Under the pieces are notes generated by a model, which was not told where the DNA came from, ran no database searches, and saw only the letters and a list, made by a program, of their open reading frames with translations. Shown here piece by piece: positions 46,501 through 55,311 of a stretch of 64,000 bases of DNA. The stretch comes from Alphaproteobacteria bacterium (lineage in GTDB: Bacteria > Pseudomonadota > Alphaproteobacteria > Paracaedibacterales > CAIULA01). Position 1 is the first letter of the stretch, and the number at the start of each line of letters is the position of its first letter. The stretch is from assembly GCA_947475175.1 (NCBI GenBank), contig CANJLN010000001.1, positions 48,305 to 112,304 of the forward strand. Reading direction: 5' to 3'. Position numbers and translations under genes: made by a program.

Positions 46501-46553
46501 CAAATTAATCTTTTGTAAATACTTTTTTGTACCATAAACATAGCAATAATTTC
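46501..46553 (+). promoter_or_regulatory. Duplicated upstream box, copy B (candidate promoter)
   Basis: The counterpart of the box at 43346: it starts CAAATTAATCTTTTGTAAAT, lacks one T in the following T-run, and has CATAAA (46533-46538) where copy A has TATAAA. It lies 83 bases before the ATG at 46637, so the leader RNA would be about 90 bases, longer than for copy A. Confidence 0.65.
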
Positions 46554-46636
46554 CACACTCTTCACTTAAGTGAGGGGTAGTGTGGGTGTATATTCTAAAA
46601 TAAGATATTGGTTACATTTTTTTCTGTAGGGCGTTC

Positions 46637-48403
46637 ATGAAATTCTTTTCTTTCTTAATATTTTTTACACTCTCTTTAAATTCTTTGTTTGCATTGGATG
46701 TTTTTGAGTCATACCCTGTTGCGGACATGAAAAACTCTTACCAAGGGTTCAAAGGCCTTCTAAAGGAAGATTGGACGCAAAAAGAACCGGCAACAGACGA
46801 AGAAAAGATGGTTGTCGAAATGGTAAGGGACCCTAAAACTCAGGGGATCGCCAAAAGTGTTCTTTATGTTCAATACTTGAGAAAGCTTGTCATTGAAACG
46901 GCAACAGGACAAAGTGCAGCACCAGTGTACTCCCGTATGCTTCAGGCTGCCTTGAGAGGTGCTCATTGCGGTGGAATTAATGTAAAGAAAAAAGCATCTG
47001 ATCAAGAAAAAGCAATCATGAAAGCAGGGGCCCAGAAAGTGGGCGAAGTCGTAGCACCATGGTTATTGATATTGGATCCAGAAAAGAGGAATCGTTTTGT
47101 TGATAAAACGAGTGGCTATTGGGCATACTTAACGTCGACTACTGATGAGGCTATTCAACGACACGTTAACATCGTGACGGTAATCACAAAATCAACGGCG
47201 TTTTCGGCTGTGAATTTGTTTAGAGATTATAATGATGCAGCCGATCCTGTCGAAGATGATCGCGCAAGAAACCCAGATTCTCTACGTCTTGCGCTTGATG
47301 GCTATAGAACTCATAGAAGCATGGCTTTACACTTGCCTTATGGAAAATTGTCTGGTGAATTTAATAGTTTTATTCCAAAGGATGAAGAGGTTTTCTCTCT
47401 GTCTGCGCGCACTGCCATTGGATGGATAGCCCTTCTGTCAGTCAACGCAGAGCCAGCAATCGTAGATGAAGACGTATTAGTTGCAACTGCTTTCAAAGCT
47501 CATGAGGAACGAAAGTTAATTGAAGCAGGTTTAGAAAAGTATGAGAGAATAGATTCAAAGGTTTCTGAGTTAGTTAAAAAATTTAATAATGGTAAAGATG
47601 ATAGGCCCTGGGTATCCTTTTCACCAGAAAAGAAAATTGAGACGATTCAAAAGGTTTTTGCTGCCTTAAAAAGAAAGATTGATCTGAAAACTTTAGAAAC
47701 GCCCAAAACAATAAAATTTGATCTGCTAGGTTTTAAAGCGCGATTGCAAGACCACTTAAGCATGATTGGAAAAACGCCTTTGATGTTGGACAGTGCGAGA
47801 GATTTCTTTGCTCAAGTGCTTGGTTCGGAACCGACTACGTTTACGATCCCAGACGCTCTTATAACCGATCTCATGACGTTTGTATTTCAGCATACAAACG
47901 CTTCTCAAAGCGAAGCAGAAAAAGCGATACAATTTGGTTTGATGGTTTTTATGCCAATGGCAGCCAAAAATCCTGTCTCATACAATCCCATTCTAAAAAC
48001 CATTTTTGATTATTTGCAATCTAACTTAGGACGCGCTGACGATTATGAAAGCGAAGCTGAAGCTCTTGTTGTTCTTCGTGGATTTGATTATCAGGCAGCC
48101 TACCAAAGTTTGCGCGGCAAAGATTTGGAAAAAGCAAGGATCCAACTTTTACAATTTCTACAACATTCAATTATCCAAGAGACATTTCCAGAGGTTAAAG
48201 AAGTTGCAGTCAATAGATTCCAACAATTTTTAAATAGAGCTTGGTGGGATGGTGAAAGTTTAGCACCAGAAGTTGTAGATGTGTTTGACGTTATAGATTT
48301 TTCATTTCCGAACATACAGAAAAATAAAGAAAACATGATCACATGGAATAATGAAACGTATGCGGAGTATAAAGCCCGGAGAGAAAAAGAGGACGGGTCT
48401 TAG
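46637..48403 (+). CDS. Large exported protein of unknown family, helical
   Basis: A 588-residue protein that I do not recognise. The signal peptide MKFFSFLIFFTLSLNSLFAL has cleavage near residue 19. The mature part is strongly helical and charged throughout, with few cysteines, e.g. GLEKYERIDSKVSELVKKFN and MTFVFQHTNASQSEAEKAIQ. Two segments (about 130-200 and 430-500) might be repeats but I could not align them by eye. The upstream box is shared with 43417. The gene ends 55 bases before the convergent parE. Confidence 0.72.
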   Translation: MKFFSFLIFFTLSLNSLFALDVFESYPVADMKNSYQGFKGLLKEDWTQKEPATDEEKMVVEMVRDPKTQGIAKSVLYVQYLRKLVIETATGQSAAPVYSRMLQAALRGAHCGGINVKKKASDQEKAIMKAGAQKVGEVVAPWLLILDPEKRNRFVDKTSGYWAYLTSTTDEAIQRHVNIVTVITKSTAFSAVNLFRDYNDAADPVEDDRARNPDSLRLALDGYRTHRSMALHLPYGKLSGEFNSFIPKDEEVFSLSARTAIGWIALLSVNAEPAIVDEDVLVATAFKAHEERKLIEAGLEKYERIDSKVSELVKKFNNGKDDRPWVSFSPEKKIETIQKVFAALKRKIDLKTLETPKTIKFDLLGFKARLQDHLSMIGKTPLMLDSARDFFAQVLGSEPTTFTIPDALITDLMTFVFQHTNASQSEAEKAIQFGLMVFMPMAAKNPVSYNPILKTIFDYLQSNLGRADDYESEAEALVVLRGFDYQAAYQSLRGKDLEKARIQLLQFLQHSIIQETFPEVKEVAVNRFQQFLNRAWWDGESLAPEVVDVFDVIDFSFPNIQKNKENMITWNNETYAEYKARREKEDGS

Positions 48404-48457
48404 CTCGCCTCACATGCCTGAAGTGATGTAGAGATTCTCATCAAATTTTGAGACTAC

Positions 48458-50482
48458 TTAAACATCCACATCTCGTGCAAACTTGGCGTTTTCTTGGATG
48501 AATTGGAAACGCGCTTCGGGGTTTTTGCCCATCAGTCTGTTTACAAACTCCGCTGGGTTTTCTTCTTGATTTAAGTTAAGAGCAACCCTTAGTAATGTCC
48601 GCTTTGTCGGATCCATAGTCGTATTGCGCAATTGTTCAACCGGCATTTCTCCCAAACCTTTAAAGCGGCTGATATCAACTTTGGTGGCTTTCCCAAAAGC
48701 CGTTTTCATCAGCTTATCTTTCTCAGCATCATCGCGGGCATACAAGGTTTGCTGATTATAGGTTAAGCGATACAAAGGTGGTTGCGCCAAATAGATATGC
48801 CCTTTTTCAATCAAGGGCCGCATTTCTTGGAAAAATAATGTTAGCAAAAGCGATGCGATATGGGCTCCATCAACGTCAGCATCCGTCATGATAATCACAC
48901 GGGAATAACGAAGTTTGGCTGGATTGCAATCTCTGCCTGACCCACATCCCAATGCCAGAATAAGATCAGCAACTTCTTGATTGCCCCTCATCTTATCTAT
49001 GGAAGCCGTTGCGACGTTTAAGATTTTACCTTTTAATGGCAAAACAGCTTGCGTCGCCCTACTACGCGCTTGTTTGGCTGAACCGCCTGCTGAATCTCCC
49101 TCAACCAAGAAAATCTCGCATAGATTGGGATCGGTATTCGTGCAATCGGTCAATTTTCCAGGCAGACGTAATTTCCTGGTGGCACTGGCTCTTGCTACAT
49201 CTTTAGATTGTCGTTTACGGAGTCTTGCATCTGCTCGGTTTAGAACATATTCTAAAACTTGATTGGCAAGTTGCGGGTAATCTGAAAGCCAATGATCAAA
49301 GTGGTCTTTGATCGCATTTTCAACCATCTTGGTAGCGCTTGTTGAAACCAGTTTTTCTTTGGTTTGTCCTTGAAATTGAGGCTGCTGAATAAAGGCGGAC
49401 AAGACAGCAATGCCCCCACCATTTACGTCTTCTGGTGTTAAATTAGAAATGCGCTTGTTGTTAACACGTTCTCCGTAATCTTTAAAACCACGCGTTAAAG
49501 CTTGGCGAAGACCGGATTCATGTGTGCCTCCTAAGGGTGTTGGGATTGTGTTGCAAAAGGAAGTCATTTGACCTTCAAAGTCTTCATCGGGTTCTGCTGA
49601 AATTGGCCAAGTCACCGCCCATTCCACGCGTCCCTGTTGGCTTGGAAATGTTGCTTCACCTGCAAAGAATTCAAAAGGCGATGGCTCTCCTTCTTCTTCA
49701 TTCGTTTGTTTTCCAACCAAACTCTCAAGATAATCTAAAAGCCCACCAGGATAATGTAATGTTGCTTGCTGCGGAGTGCGGCTATCTTTGATAAGGCTTG
49801 GATCACACCACCATTCAATTTCAGCGCCCTTGAACAAATACGCTTTTGACCGTGCCATTTGAAAAAGAGTTGCTGGCTTGAATTGGGCATCCTCAAAGAT
49901 TTCAGGATCGGGATGAAACCGCATAAAAGTACCCTTTTTACGGGTCGGCTGTTCATCCATAACCAAAGGAGTTTGACTGTGACCACGACTGTAAGTTTGC
50001 CGCCAACATTGCTTTTGCCTGCTGATTTCAACTTCTAATAAATCTGACAATGCATTGACAACAGAAATACCAACGCCATGCAACCCACCCGAGGTGCTGT
50101 ATACTTTTGAATCGAATTTACCGCCTGAGTGGAGCGTTGTTAAGATAACCTCCAGGGCTGATAAATGAGGAAATTTTGGATGCGGATCAACAGGGATCCC
50201 TCGTCCATTATCACGGATTGTTAGGATGTTATTGGGTTCAAGGCGAATTTCTATTTTTGTGGCAAAGCCTGAAACCACCTCGTCCATAGCGTTATCGAGA
50301 ACTTCGGCTGCCAAATGATGGAGCGCCTTTTCATCAGTACCACCAATATACATTCCAGGGCGTTTGCGAACGGGCTCGAGACCTTCTAAAACCTCGATAT
50401 CCTTCGCGGTGTATTCTTCTTTTGCTGCCGTTGCTCTGGCTTGATTTTTTTGAAATAAAGTGGACACTTGATTTTTTAGCAT
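48458..50482 (-). CDS. parE: DNA topoisomerase IV subunit B
   Basis: ATPase subunit of topoisomerase IV, which unlinks daughter chromosomes. Of 674 residues, the GHKL ATPase has EVLDNAMDEVV, IRDNGRGIPVDPH and TSGGLHGVGISVVNALS. The TOPRIM domain has LVEGDSAGGSAKQARSR and IIMTDADVDGAHI. The C terminus has QLRNTTMDPTKRTLLRV. The opening YTAKDIEVLEGLEPVRKRPG then MYIGGTDEKALHHL marks it as ParE rather than GyrB of alphaproteobacteria. parC is not adjacent. Confidence 0.95.
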   Translation of the reverse strand: MLKNQVSTLFQKNQARATAAKEEYTAKDIEVLEGLEPVRKRPGMYIGGTDEKALHHLAAEVLDNAMDEVVSGFATKIEIRLEPNNILTIRDNGRGIPVDPHPKFPHLSALEVILTTLHSGGKFDSKVYSTSGGLHGVGISVVNALSDLLEVEISRQKQCWRQTYSRGHSQTPLVMDEQPTRKKGTFMRFHPDPEIFEDAQFKPATLFQMARSKAYLFKGAEIEWWCDPSLIKDSRTPQQATLHYPGGLLDYLESLVGKQTNEEEGEPSPFEFFAGEATFPSQQGRVEWAVTWPISAEPDEDFEGQMTSFCNTIPTPLGGTHESGLRQALTRGFKDYGERVNNKRISNLTPEDVNGGGIAVLSAFIQQPQFQGQTKEKLVSTSATKMVENAIKDHFDHWLSDYPQLANQVLEYVLNRADARLRKRQSKDVARASATRKLRLPGKLTDCTNTDPNLCEIFLVEGDSAGGSAKQARSRATQAVLPLKGKILNVATASIDKMRGNQEVADLILALGCGSGRDCNPAKLRYSRVIIMTDADVDGAHIASLLLTLFFQEMRPLIEKGHIYLAQPPLYRLTYNQQTLYARDDAEKDKLMKTAFGKATKVDISRFKGLGEMPVEQLRNTTMDPTKRTLLRVALNLNQEENPAEFVNRLMGKNPEARFQFIQENAKFARDVDV

Positions 50483-50578
50483 TTTTTATAGGGTGAGTTC
50501 GTAAGTTATACTAGCCTAAATTGAGTAGAAATCTCAAGAAGACTGATCATCACGCAGCATGTTAGCAATTTTCACCCT

Positions 50579-50941
50579 TCAAATACGATCTTGTAAAAAA
50601 ATATGAGCAGGTATTTTTAAATGATGATGTAGATTAATCGCCATACGAAGAGAAAGAGGTCTTTTATAATTTAAAACTTCATATACATGGCTTCTTTGTC
50701 CAATATAAGGGATCAAATCTTTTGGTTTAAGATTTTGTTGTTCCATGCGAAATTTGAGCGCTTCTATAGGATTTGGAAGGTCAAAAAAGAAATGTTTTTT
50801 TTCATACGCATCTACCAATGTTGATAAGACGTCCAGGCGGTCTCCTTCTGGGGTACCCATTTTTGCATCCATCAGAGATTCCACTTCCTTTAAAGAAGCT
50901 TCATAATCTTGCTCGTTTCGAATAGGTTTTATATCCATCAT
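50579..50941 (-). CDS. higA: HigA-type antitoxin (COG5499) with XRE helix-turn-helix
   Basis: A 120-residue antitoxin of the branch that pairs with HigB of COG4680. The N-terminal toxin-binding part is IRNEQDYEASLKEVESLMDA, followed by GTPEGDRLDVLSTLVDAYE and the helix-turn-helix ALKFRMEQQNLKPKDLIPYI, then GQRSHVYEVLNYKRPLSLRM. It appears whole. It is separated from the toxin gene (51181) by 239 bases containing a repeat element, whereas such pairs normally abut or overlap. Confidence 0.86.
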   Translation of the reverse strand: MMDIKPIRNEQDYEASLKEVESLMDAKMGTPEGDRLDVLSTLVDAYEKKHFFFDLPNPIEALKFRMEQQNLKPKDLIPYIGQRSHVYEVLNYKRPLSLRMAINLHHHLKIPAHIFLQDRI

Positions 50942-50982
50942 TTTCTCCTATAGCAAAGCCGACGTAAAATGAGTACGTCCAT

Positions 50983-51066
50983 CCGTCTTTGCGAGGAGCG
51001 ATAGCGACGTGGCAATCCAGAAAACACACTGGATCACCACGCCCCTTACGGGGCTCGTGATGACGG
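50983..51066. repeat. Second-family inverted repeat between toxin and antitoxin genes
   Basis: The ends are CCGTC and GACGG. Inside are GCGAGGAGCG, then GTGGCAATCCAG and, after a short loop, CTGGATCACCAC, which pair with two mismatches, and near the end GGGGCTCGTGATGACGG. This matches in style the GAGGAGCG-AGCGACG-GGCAATCC elements common in alphaproteobacterial genomes. A half copy lies at 10108. It splits what should be one tight toxin-antitoxin operon. Confidence 0.8.
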
Positions 51067-51180
51067 AGATTGTTATCATTTTACATCTATCCTACTATAT
51101 ATAGCATTGGCATCAATCTTGTCATAAGTCCCAAAATGGGATCAATCAAAAAGTCAAAGTCAAATTCCACTTACACAAAC

Positions 51181-51477
51181 CTAATGCAAATGCCCTTTCC
51201 AAAGCTGAGTTGGTAAAAGCTTGCGCAAAACTCCTTTGATAGAAAGTGTTTGAGCGGGGTATTTAACGCAAGCTAATAAATAATAGCGTTCTGGCAGCAG
51301 CTCAAAAAACACTTCTTCTTTGTCGAGTAAAATGACACCTGGAAAAGATTTTATAAGATCGTCGCTATCTTTCCATTCTTGAAATTTGACTTCATTGTGC
51401 CACGCTTTTAGTAAACCGCTGCAATCTGGATAACGTTTTGAAAATTCAAAAAGATGAGTTTTTCTAATAACTTTCAT
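51181..51477 (-). CDS. higB: HigB-type mRNA interferase toxin, C terminus atypical
   Basis: A 98-residue protein of the HigB (COG4680) toxin family. MKVIRKTHLFEFSKRYPDCS then GLLKAWHNEVKFQEWKDSDD is the family N terminus, and EVFFELLPERYYLLACVKYP then AQTLSIKGVL the central strands. Homologues then end with (F/L)-T-H-x-E-Y-D, but here the frame reads RKLLPTQLWKGHLH. Shifting the frame by one base at the T-run gives FAQAF, a possible worn remnant of FTHAEY, so a frameshift near the end is likely. The Tyr/His at this tail matter for activity in the family, so this toxin may be weak or dead. Confidence 0.7.
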   Translation of the reverse strand: MKVIRKTHLFEFSKRYPDCSGLLKAWHNEVKFQEWKDSDDLIKSFPGVILLDKEEVFFELLPERYYLLACVKYPAQTLSIKGVLRKLLPTQLWKGHLH

Positions 51478-51639
51478 GGGTATAACTAAGCATTAAATTA
51501 AACAACTTAACTATTTAGATCATATAGAGACGGTGCGATTGTCAATTTAAATTTCTAAAATTTGATTGTTTTTAACAGAATATTTTAATTATTTGGTTAA
51601 TGGTTTTGCTGTAGTTTTTCTCCGGCTTGACTGGATCCA

Positions 51640-51668
51640 AGATCCTCGGAACAAGTCCGAGGATGACA
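51640..51668. repeat. Palindromic repeat just upstream of the UbiH-like gene
   Basis: AGATCCTCGGAACAAGTCCG then AGGATGACA is a perfect single-stem copy, 24 bases before the ATG at 51692. The repeat is open in the ubiH frame, so the longer frame from 51566 runs through it without a stop. Confidence 0.9.
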
Positions 51669-51691
51669 CCGTGGAAGATAGGCTCTATTAT

Positions 51692-52903
51692 ATGAAAAGA
51701 AAATACGTAGACATTAAGACTCACATGAAACATAAGCCCGAAGTTATTATCGTTGGCGGTGGTTTGGTTGGCGCTGTCCTTGCCATTAGCTTGGCTCAAA
51801 AAAAAATCCCCGTGACAGTCATTGACAAAGAGCCTCTTGATCAACAAATAAAGCCAGAAAATGATGGACGAACCACAGCTGTGTCTTATGGCTCTCAGCA
51901 GATTTTCAATGAATTGGGTATTTGGCAAGATATAGAGCCTTGTGCTCAACCCATTTGGGAAATTCGTGTTTTTGAGAATGCTTCCCCTTGGACAGTTGAT
52001 TATGACTATAAAGATGTCGGCTCTAACCCAATGGGGTACATTGTTGAAAATAAGGTGATTCGAAAAGCCATCCAATCACATATTGATAATCCCTATCTCG
52101 ATTGGGTTTCCCCTGCCACTATAGAATCCACAAAAAAGCTTAAGGAAAAAGTTGTTATTAACCTTCAAGACAAAAGAGTGATTGAAGCTAAATTATTAGT
52201 TGGCGCCGAGGGACGATTTTCACCGACCAGGAATCAGTCCTCTATTGCAACCAAAACATGGGACTATCCGCAGATTGCTTTGGTTGCCCATATACAACAC
52301 GAAAAACCACATCAAGGAACGGCGTGGGAGATATTTTTTAAAGAGGGGCCTTTGGCTGTTTTGCCAATGTTTGATTGTCCGGAAACTGGACATCCACGGT
52401 CTGGTCTGGTTTGGGTCAAATCTAAAAAACACGATTGGACAAAAAAAACAGATGAGCAGTTGGCAGACGAACTCCAGGAACTTTTTCCTTTCTATGGCAA
52501 AGTAAAAATTTGTAGTCGTCGTTGGATGTATCCTCTGTCAGCTTTAACCGTAGATTCAATGATCGATGATCGATTGGTTTTGATCGGTGACGCAGCGCAC
52601 GTTGTTCATCCCATTGCAGGACAGGGTGTTAACTTGGGTTGGCGCGATGCAGCTGTTTTGGCTGACTGTATCCAAGAGGCAATCTCTTTAGGATTGGATA
52701 TTGGCTCTCATACAATTTTAAGTGCGTATCAAAACAAACGTAAATTAGATCATCGTTCGATTCTTTTAATGACGGATGGTATTAATCGGCTCTTTAGCAA
52801 TTCATCAACAGCACTCCATATTTTACGGAATGCTGGGTTTGCAGCGGTTAATAATATAAAACCTTTGAAACGATTCTTTATGAAAAAAGCGATGGGACTC
52901 TAG
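51692..52903 (+). CDS. UbiH/UbiF/Coq6-family FAD-dependent hydroxylase
   Basis: Flavin monooxygenase probably hydroxylating the ring of a ubiquinone precursor. The FAD-binding motif is VIIVGGGLVGAVLAISLAQK, the second block is VGAEGRFSPTRNQSSI, and LVLIGDAAHVVHPIAGQGVN then LGWRDAAVL is the GD motif typical of UbiH proteins. I choose the ATG at 51692, with AGATAGG nine bases upstream (403 residues). ATG 51725 is another option (392 residues). The frame can be extended to 51566 but only by reading through a palindromic repeat. Which carbon is hydroxylated cannot be told. Confidence 0.9.
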   Translation: MKRKYVDIKTHMKHKPEVIIVGGGLVGAVLAISLAQKKIPVTVIDKEPLDQQIKPENDGRTTAVSYGSQQIFNELGIWQDIEPCAQPIWEIRVFENASPWTVDYDYKDVGSNPMGYIVENKVIRKAIQSHIDNPYLDWVSPATIESTKKLKEKVVINLQDKRVIEAKLLVGAEGRFSPTRNQSSIATKTWDYPQIALVAHIQHEKPHQGTAWEIFFKEGPLAVLPMFDCPETGHPRSGLVWVKSKKHDWTKKTDEQLADELQELFPFYGKVKICSRRWMYPLSALTVDSMIDDRLVLIGDAAHVVHPIAGQGVNLGWRDAAVLADCIQEAISLGLDIGSHTILSAYQNKRKLDHRSILLMTDGINRLFSNSSTALHILRNAGFAAVNNIKPLKRFFMKKAMGL

Positions 52904-52922
52904 GATAAGAAGCTTTTAGATG

Positions 52923-53630
52923 TTATCCACCCAAATATGCAGCCTTAACAGCCTCGTTACCAAGCAGGTCTTTGGCAACACCTTCTAGGACAATTTGGCC
53001 TCGCTCCAACACATATCCGTAATCCGCATATCGCAAAGAAGCTTCTACATTTTGCTCCACTAACAATATCGTGATTCCACGTTTGTGAAGTTTTCGCAGC
53101 AACTGGAATAATTCGCCAACTTTGAGTGGTGATAATCCAAGTGATGGTTCATCGCACAAAATAAGTTTGGGCTCGGCCATTAAACAGCGTCCAATGGCAA
53201 GCATCTGTTGTTCACCTCCAGAAAGACTGCCAGCCAATTGCTTCTGTCTTTCTTTTAAATGAGGAAATTCAACGTATATCTCTTCGAGGTTTTGCTTCGT
53301 TTTTATTTTTGAAAAACCAGCAGCAAAACTACTAACCTCAAGATTTTCCTGAATGGTTAACGTTGGGAAAATTTGTCTGCCCTCAGCAATGTGCCCAATT
53401 CCAAGTTTACAAATCTCATGGCTTTCTTTACCTGTAATATCTTGGTCATTCAATAAGATTTGCCCTGTTTTTGGAGTATGTATGCCAGCAATGGTCCGAA
53501 CAAGAGACGTTTTTCCTGCTCCATTCGCGCCAACGATTGCAACCCACTGTCCTTCTTTGATTATTAAATTAACAGCATCTAAGGCTTGTACATCATGATA
53601 AAAAAGAGAAATATTTCGAAGGACTAACAT
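52923..53630 (-). CDS. livF: Branched-chain amino acid ABC transporter ATP-binding protein LivF
   Basis: One of two ATPases of the Liv importer, 235 residues. Walker A is GANGAGKTSLV, the signature SLSGGEQQMLAIGRCLMAEP, Walker B LILCDEPSLGLSP and the switch region TILLVEQNVEASL. It is last in the livK-H-M-G-F operon, overlapping livG by 7 bases. Confidence 0.95.
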   Translation of the reverse strand: MLVLRNISLFYHDVQALDAVNLIIKEGQWVAIVGANGAGKTSLVRTIAGIHTPKTGQILLNDQDITGKESHEICKLGIGHIAEGRQIFPTLTIQENLEVSSFAAGFSKIKTKQNLEEIYVEFPHLKERQKQLAGSLSGGEQQMLAIGRCLMAEPKLILCDEPSLGLSPLKVGELFQLLRKLHKRGITILLVEQNVEASLRYADYGYVLERGQIVLEGVAKDLLGNEAVKAAYLGG

Positions 53631-54361
53631 GGTTCTTGCCCCAAATAAGAACGAATAACAGCGGGATGTTTGGTGATGTTTTTTGGCGTATCTTCTGCGA
53701 TTTTCTCACCGTGATGCAAGACGATTAAACGCGAACAACAAGCCATTACCGCACGCATAGCATGTTCGATCATTAAGATTGTTACTTCGGTTTCCTCGTT
53801 GATTTGCTGCAAGATAGAAATCATACGATCTACTTCTGTGGGACGAAGGCCGGCCATAACTTCATCCAATAACAAGAGCTTAGGACTTGTGGCAAGAGCT
53901 CTTGCTACTTCTAATCGTTTTTTTTCTGGGAGCGTTAAATTCTCTGCCAGAACATCTTTTTTATCTTTTAACTCCAATAATTTTAAAATGCTAAGCGCTT
54001 GATCTTCAGCTTGTGAAAATGAAAAAGAATGAGCAAGAGGGCCAACCATTACATTTTGAAGAACACTTAAAGTGCGAAGAGGTTTAACGATTTGAAATGT
54101 TCGAGCAATACCCAAAAGTGAAATTTCATGTGGTTTTTTGCCATTGATCACATTGCCTTCAAAATAAATTTCCCCCTGATCAGGTTTGGTAAAACCTGAG
54201 ATAATTTGGAATAAAGTCGTTTTCCCAGCGCCATTCGGTCCAATAATACCGATGACCTCTCCTTTTTCAGCTTGAAAACTGACATCCGTCAAAGCAGCGA
54301 GCCCTTTGAAATTCTTGCTAATATTTTCAACAAAAAGAAAAGAAGAAGGATTTGTGATCAT
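53624..54361 (-). CDS. livG: Branched-chain amino acid ABC transporter ATP-binding protein LivG
   Basis: Second ATPase of the Liv importer, 245 residues. Walker A is GPNGAGKTTLFQIISG, the signature region LTLPEKKRLEVARALATSP (LPEKK in place of LSGGQ, normal for LivG), Walker B LLLLDEVMAGL and the switch region ILMIEHAMRAV. I start at the ATG at 54361, which shares one base with the livM stop (TGATG) after GAGGAAG. A longer frame to 54400 would run into livM. Confidence 0.95.
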   Translation of the reverse strand: MITNPSSFLFVENISKNFKGLAALTDVSFQAEKGEVIGIIGPNGAGKTTLFQIISGFTKPDQGEIYFEGNVINGKKPHEISLLGIARTFQIVKPLRTLSVLQNVMVGPLAHSFSFSQAEDQALSILKLLELKDKKDVLAENLTLPEKKRLEVARALATSPKLLLLDEVMAGLRPTEVDRMISILQQINEETEVTILMIEHAMRAVMACCSRLIVLHHGEKIAEDTPKNITKHPAVIRSYLGQEPC

Positions 54362-55311
54362 CAATTCTTCCTCATCATAAATGCTTTTATGGAGGGCCAA
54401 ATGCCTTTTGGCAAAAACAGCACAATGGCTAAAATAGTAGTCCCATAAAATAATTGTTTAATACCCGGAAGATTGTCATTGAAAATGTGGCTTAATAATT
54501 CTCCGAGTGGAATAAGCAAAAACGACCCAATAACAGGACCAATCAGCGTTCCTAGACCTCCGATAATGCTTCCCATCGTGAGCTCTATGGATTTGGCCAT
54601 TGAAAAAGTTTGATCAGGAAAGAGACTATTTTGATAAAAAGCAAAGATAGATCCCCCAAAACCTGCCATCGCAGCAGATAGCCCCATCACAAAAACTTTT
54701 ATACGCAGGACATTAATTCCCAAGCTAGAAGCAGCCATTTCATCTTCTTTGACGGCCAAGGCTAAATAACCAATTCGGCTTTTCAGGAAAAAGTGACAAA
54801 TAAGAAAAGCCCCAGAAACCATTAACAGAAATAGATAATAGAAAAAGTTTGATCCACCCCTGAGATCCCATAACCAAAAAGAATTTGTGTTGATGGGAAT
54901 AAAGAGGCCGCCTGTTCCTCCAAACCATTGCCAATGTTCGAAAATAAGACGGGCACATTCAGCAAAAGCAATCGTTAGAAGTGTGAAATAGACACCACTG
55001 ACTTCAAATCGAAAACCGAGCCCAGCGATGGCGCCTCCTAACATGCCGCAGATACAAGAAGAAAATAATATTGTTAACCAAGGAGATATGCCTAAGTTCA
55101 CAAATAAACCAGCAACAATATAAGCACCAAGGCCCGTATATAAAGCATGCCCTAAAGACAGTTGCCCGCTAAAACCAAGCAAGAGATTCCAGGTTTGCCC
55201 TACGTAGGCTGCATAAAAAGTAAAAATTAAGATCGATATGATGTAACTGTCTAGCCAGAAAGGTCCAGACAGTAAAAAGACAGCCAATAATATACACAAC
55301 AATCGTATCAT
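54361..55311 (-). CDS. livM: Branched-chain amino acid ABC transporter permease LivM
   Basis: Membrane subunit, 316 residues and about nine hydrophobic segments. Family blocks are QTWNLLLGFSGQLSLGHAL (about 42-60), the EAA-like region AVKEDEMAASSLGINVLRIK and GSIIGGLGTLIGPVIGSFLL. It overlaps livH by 4 bases (ATGA) and livG by one. Confidence 0.95.
   Translation of the reverse strand: MIRLLCILLAVFLLSGPFWLDSYIISILIFTFYAAYVGQTWNLLLGFSGQLSLGHALYTGLGAYIVAGLFVNLGISPWLTILFSSCICGMLGGAIAGLGFRFEVSGVYFTLLTIAFAECARLIFEHWQWFGGTGGLFIPINTNSFWLWDLRGGSNFFYYLFLLMVSGAFLICHFFLKSRIGYLALAVKEDEMAASSLGINVLRIKVFVMGLSAAMAGFGGSIFAFYQNSLFPDQTFSMAKSIELTMGSIIGGLGTLIGPVIGSFLLIPLGELLSHIFNDNLPGIKQLFYGTTILAIVLFLPKGIWPSIKAFMMRKN

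Noticed and set aside
51572-52075. 167-codon open frame on the minus strand within the ubiH region
   Set aside because: It is the shadow of a well-supported flavin hydroxylase; its longest conserved-looking part, VILGLVPRI, is only the palindromic repeat.
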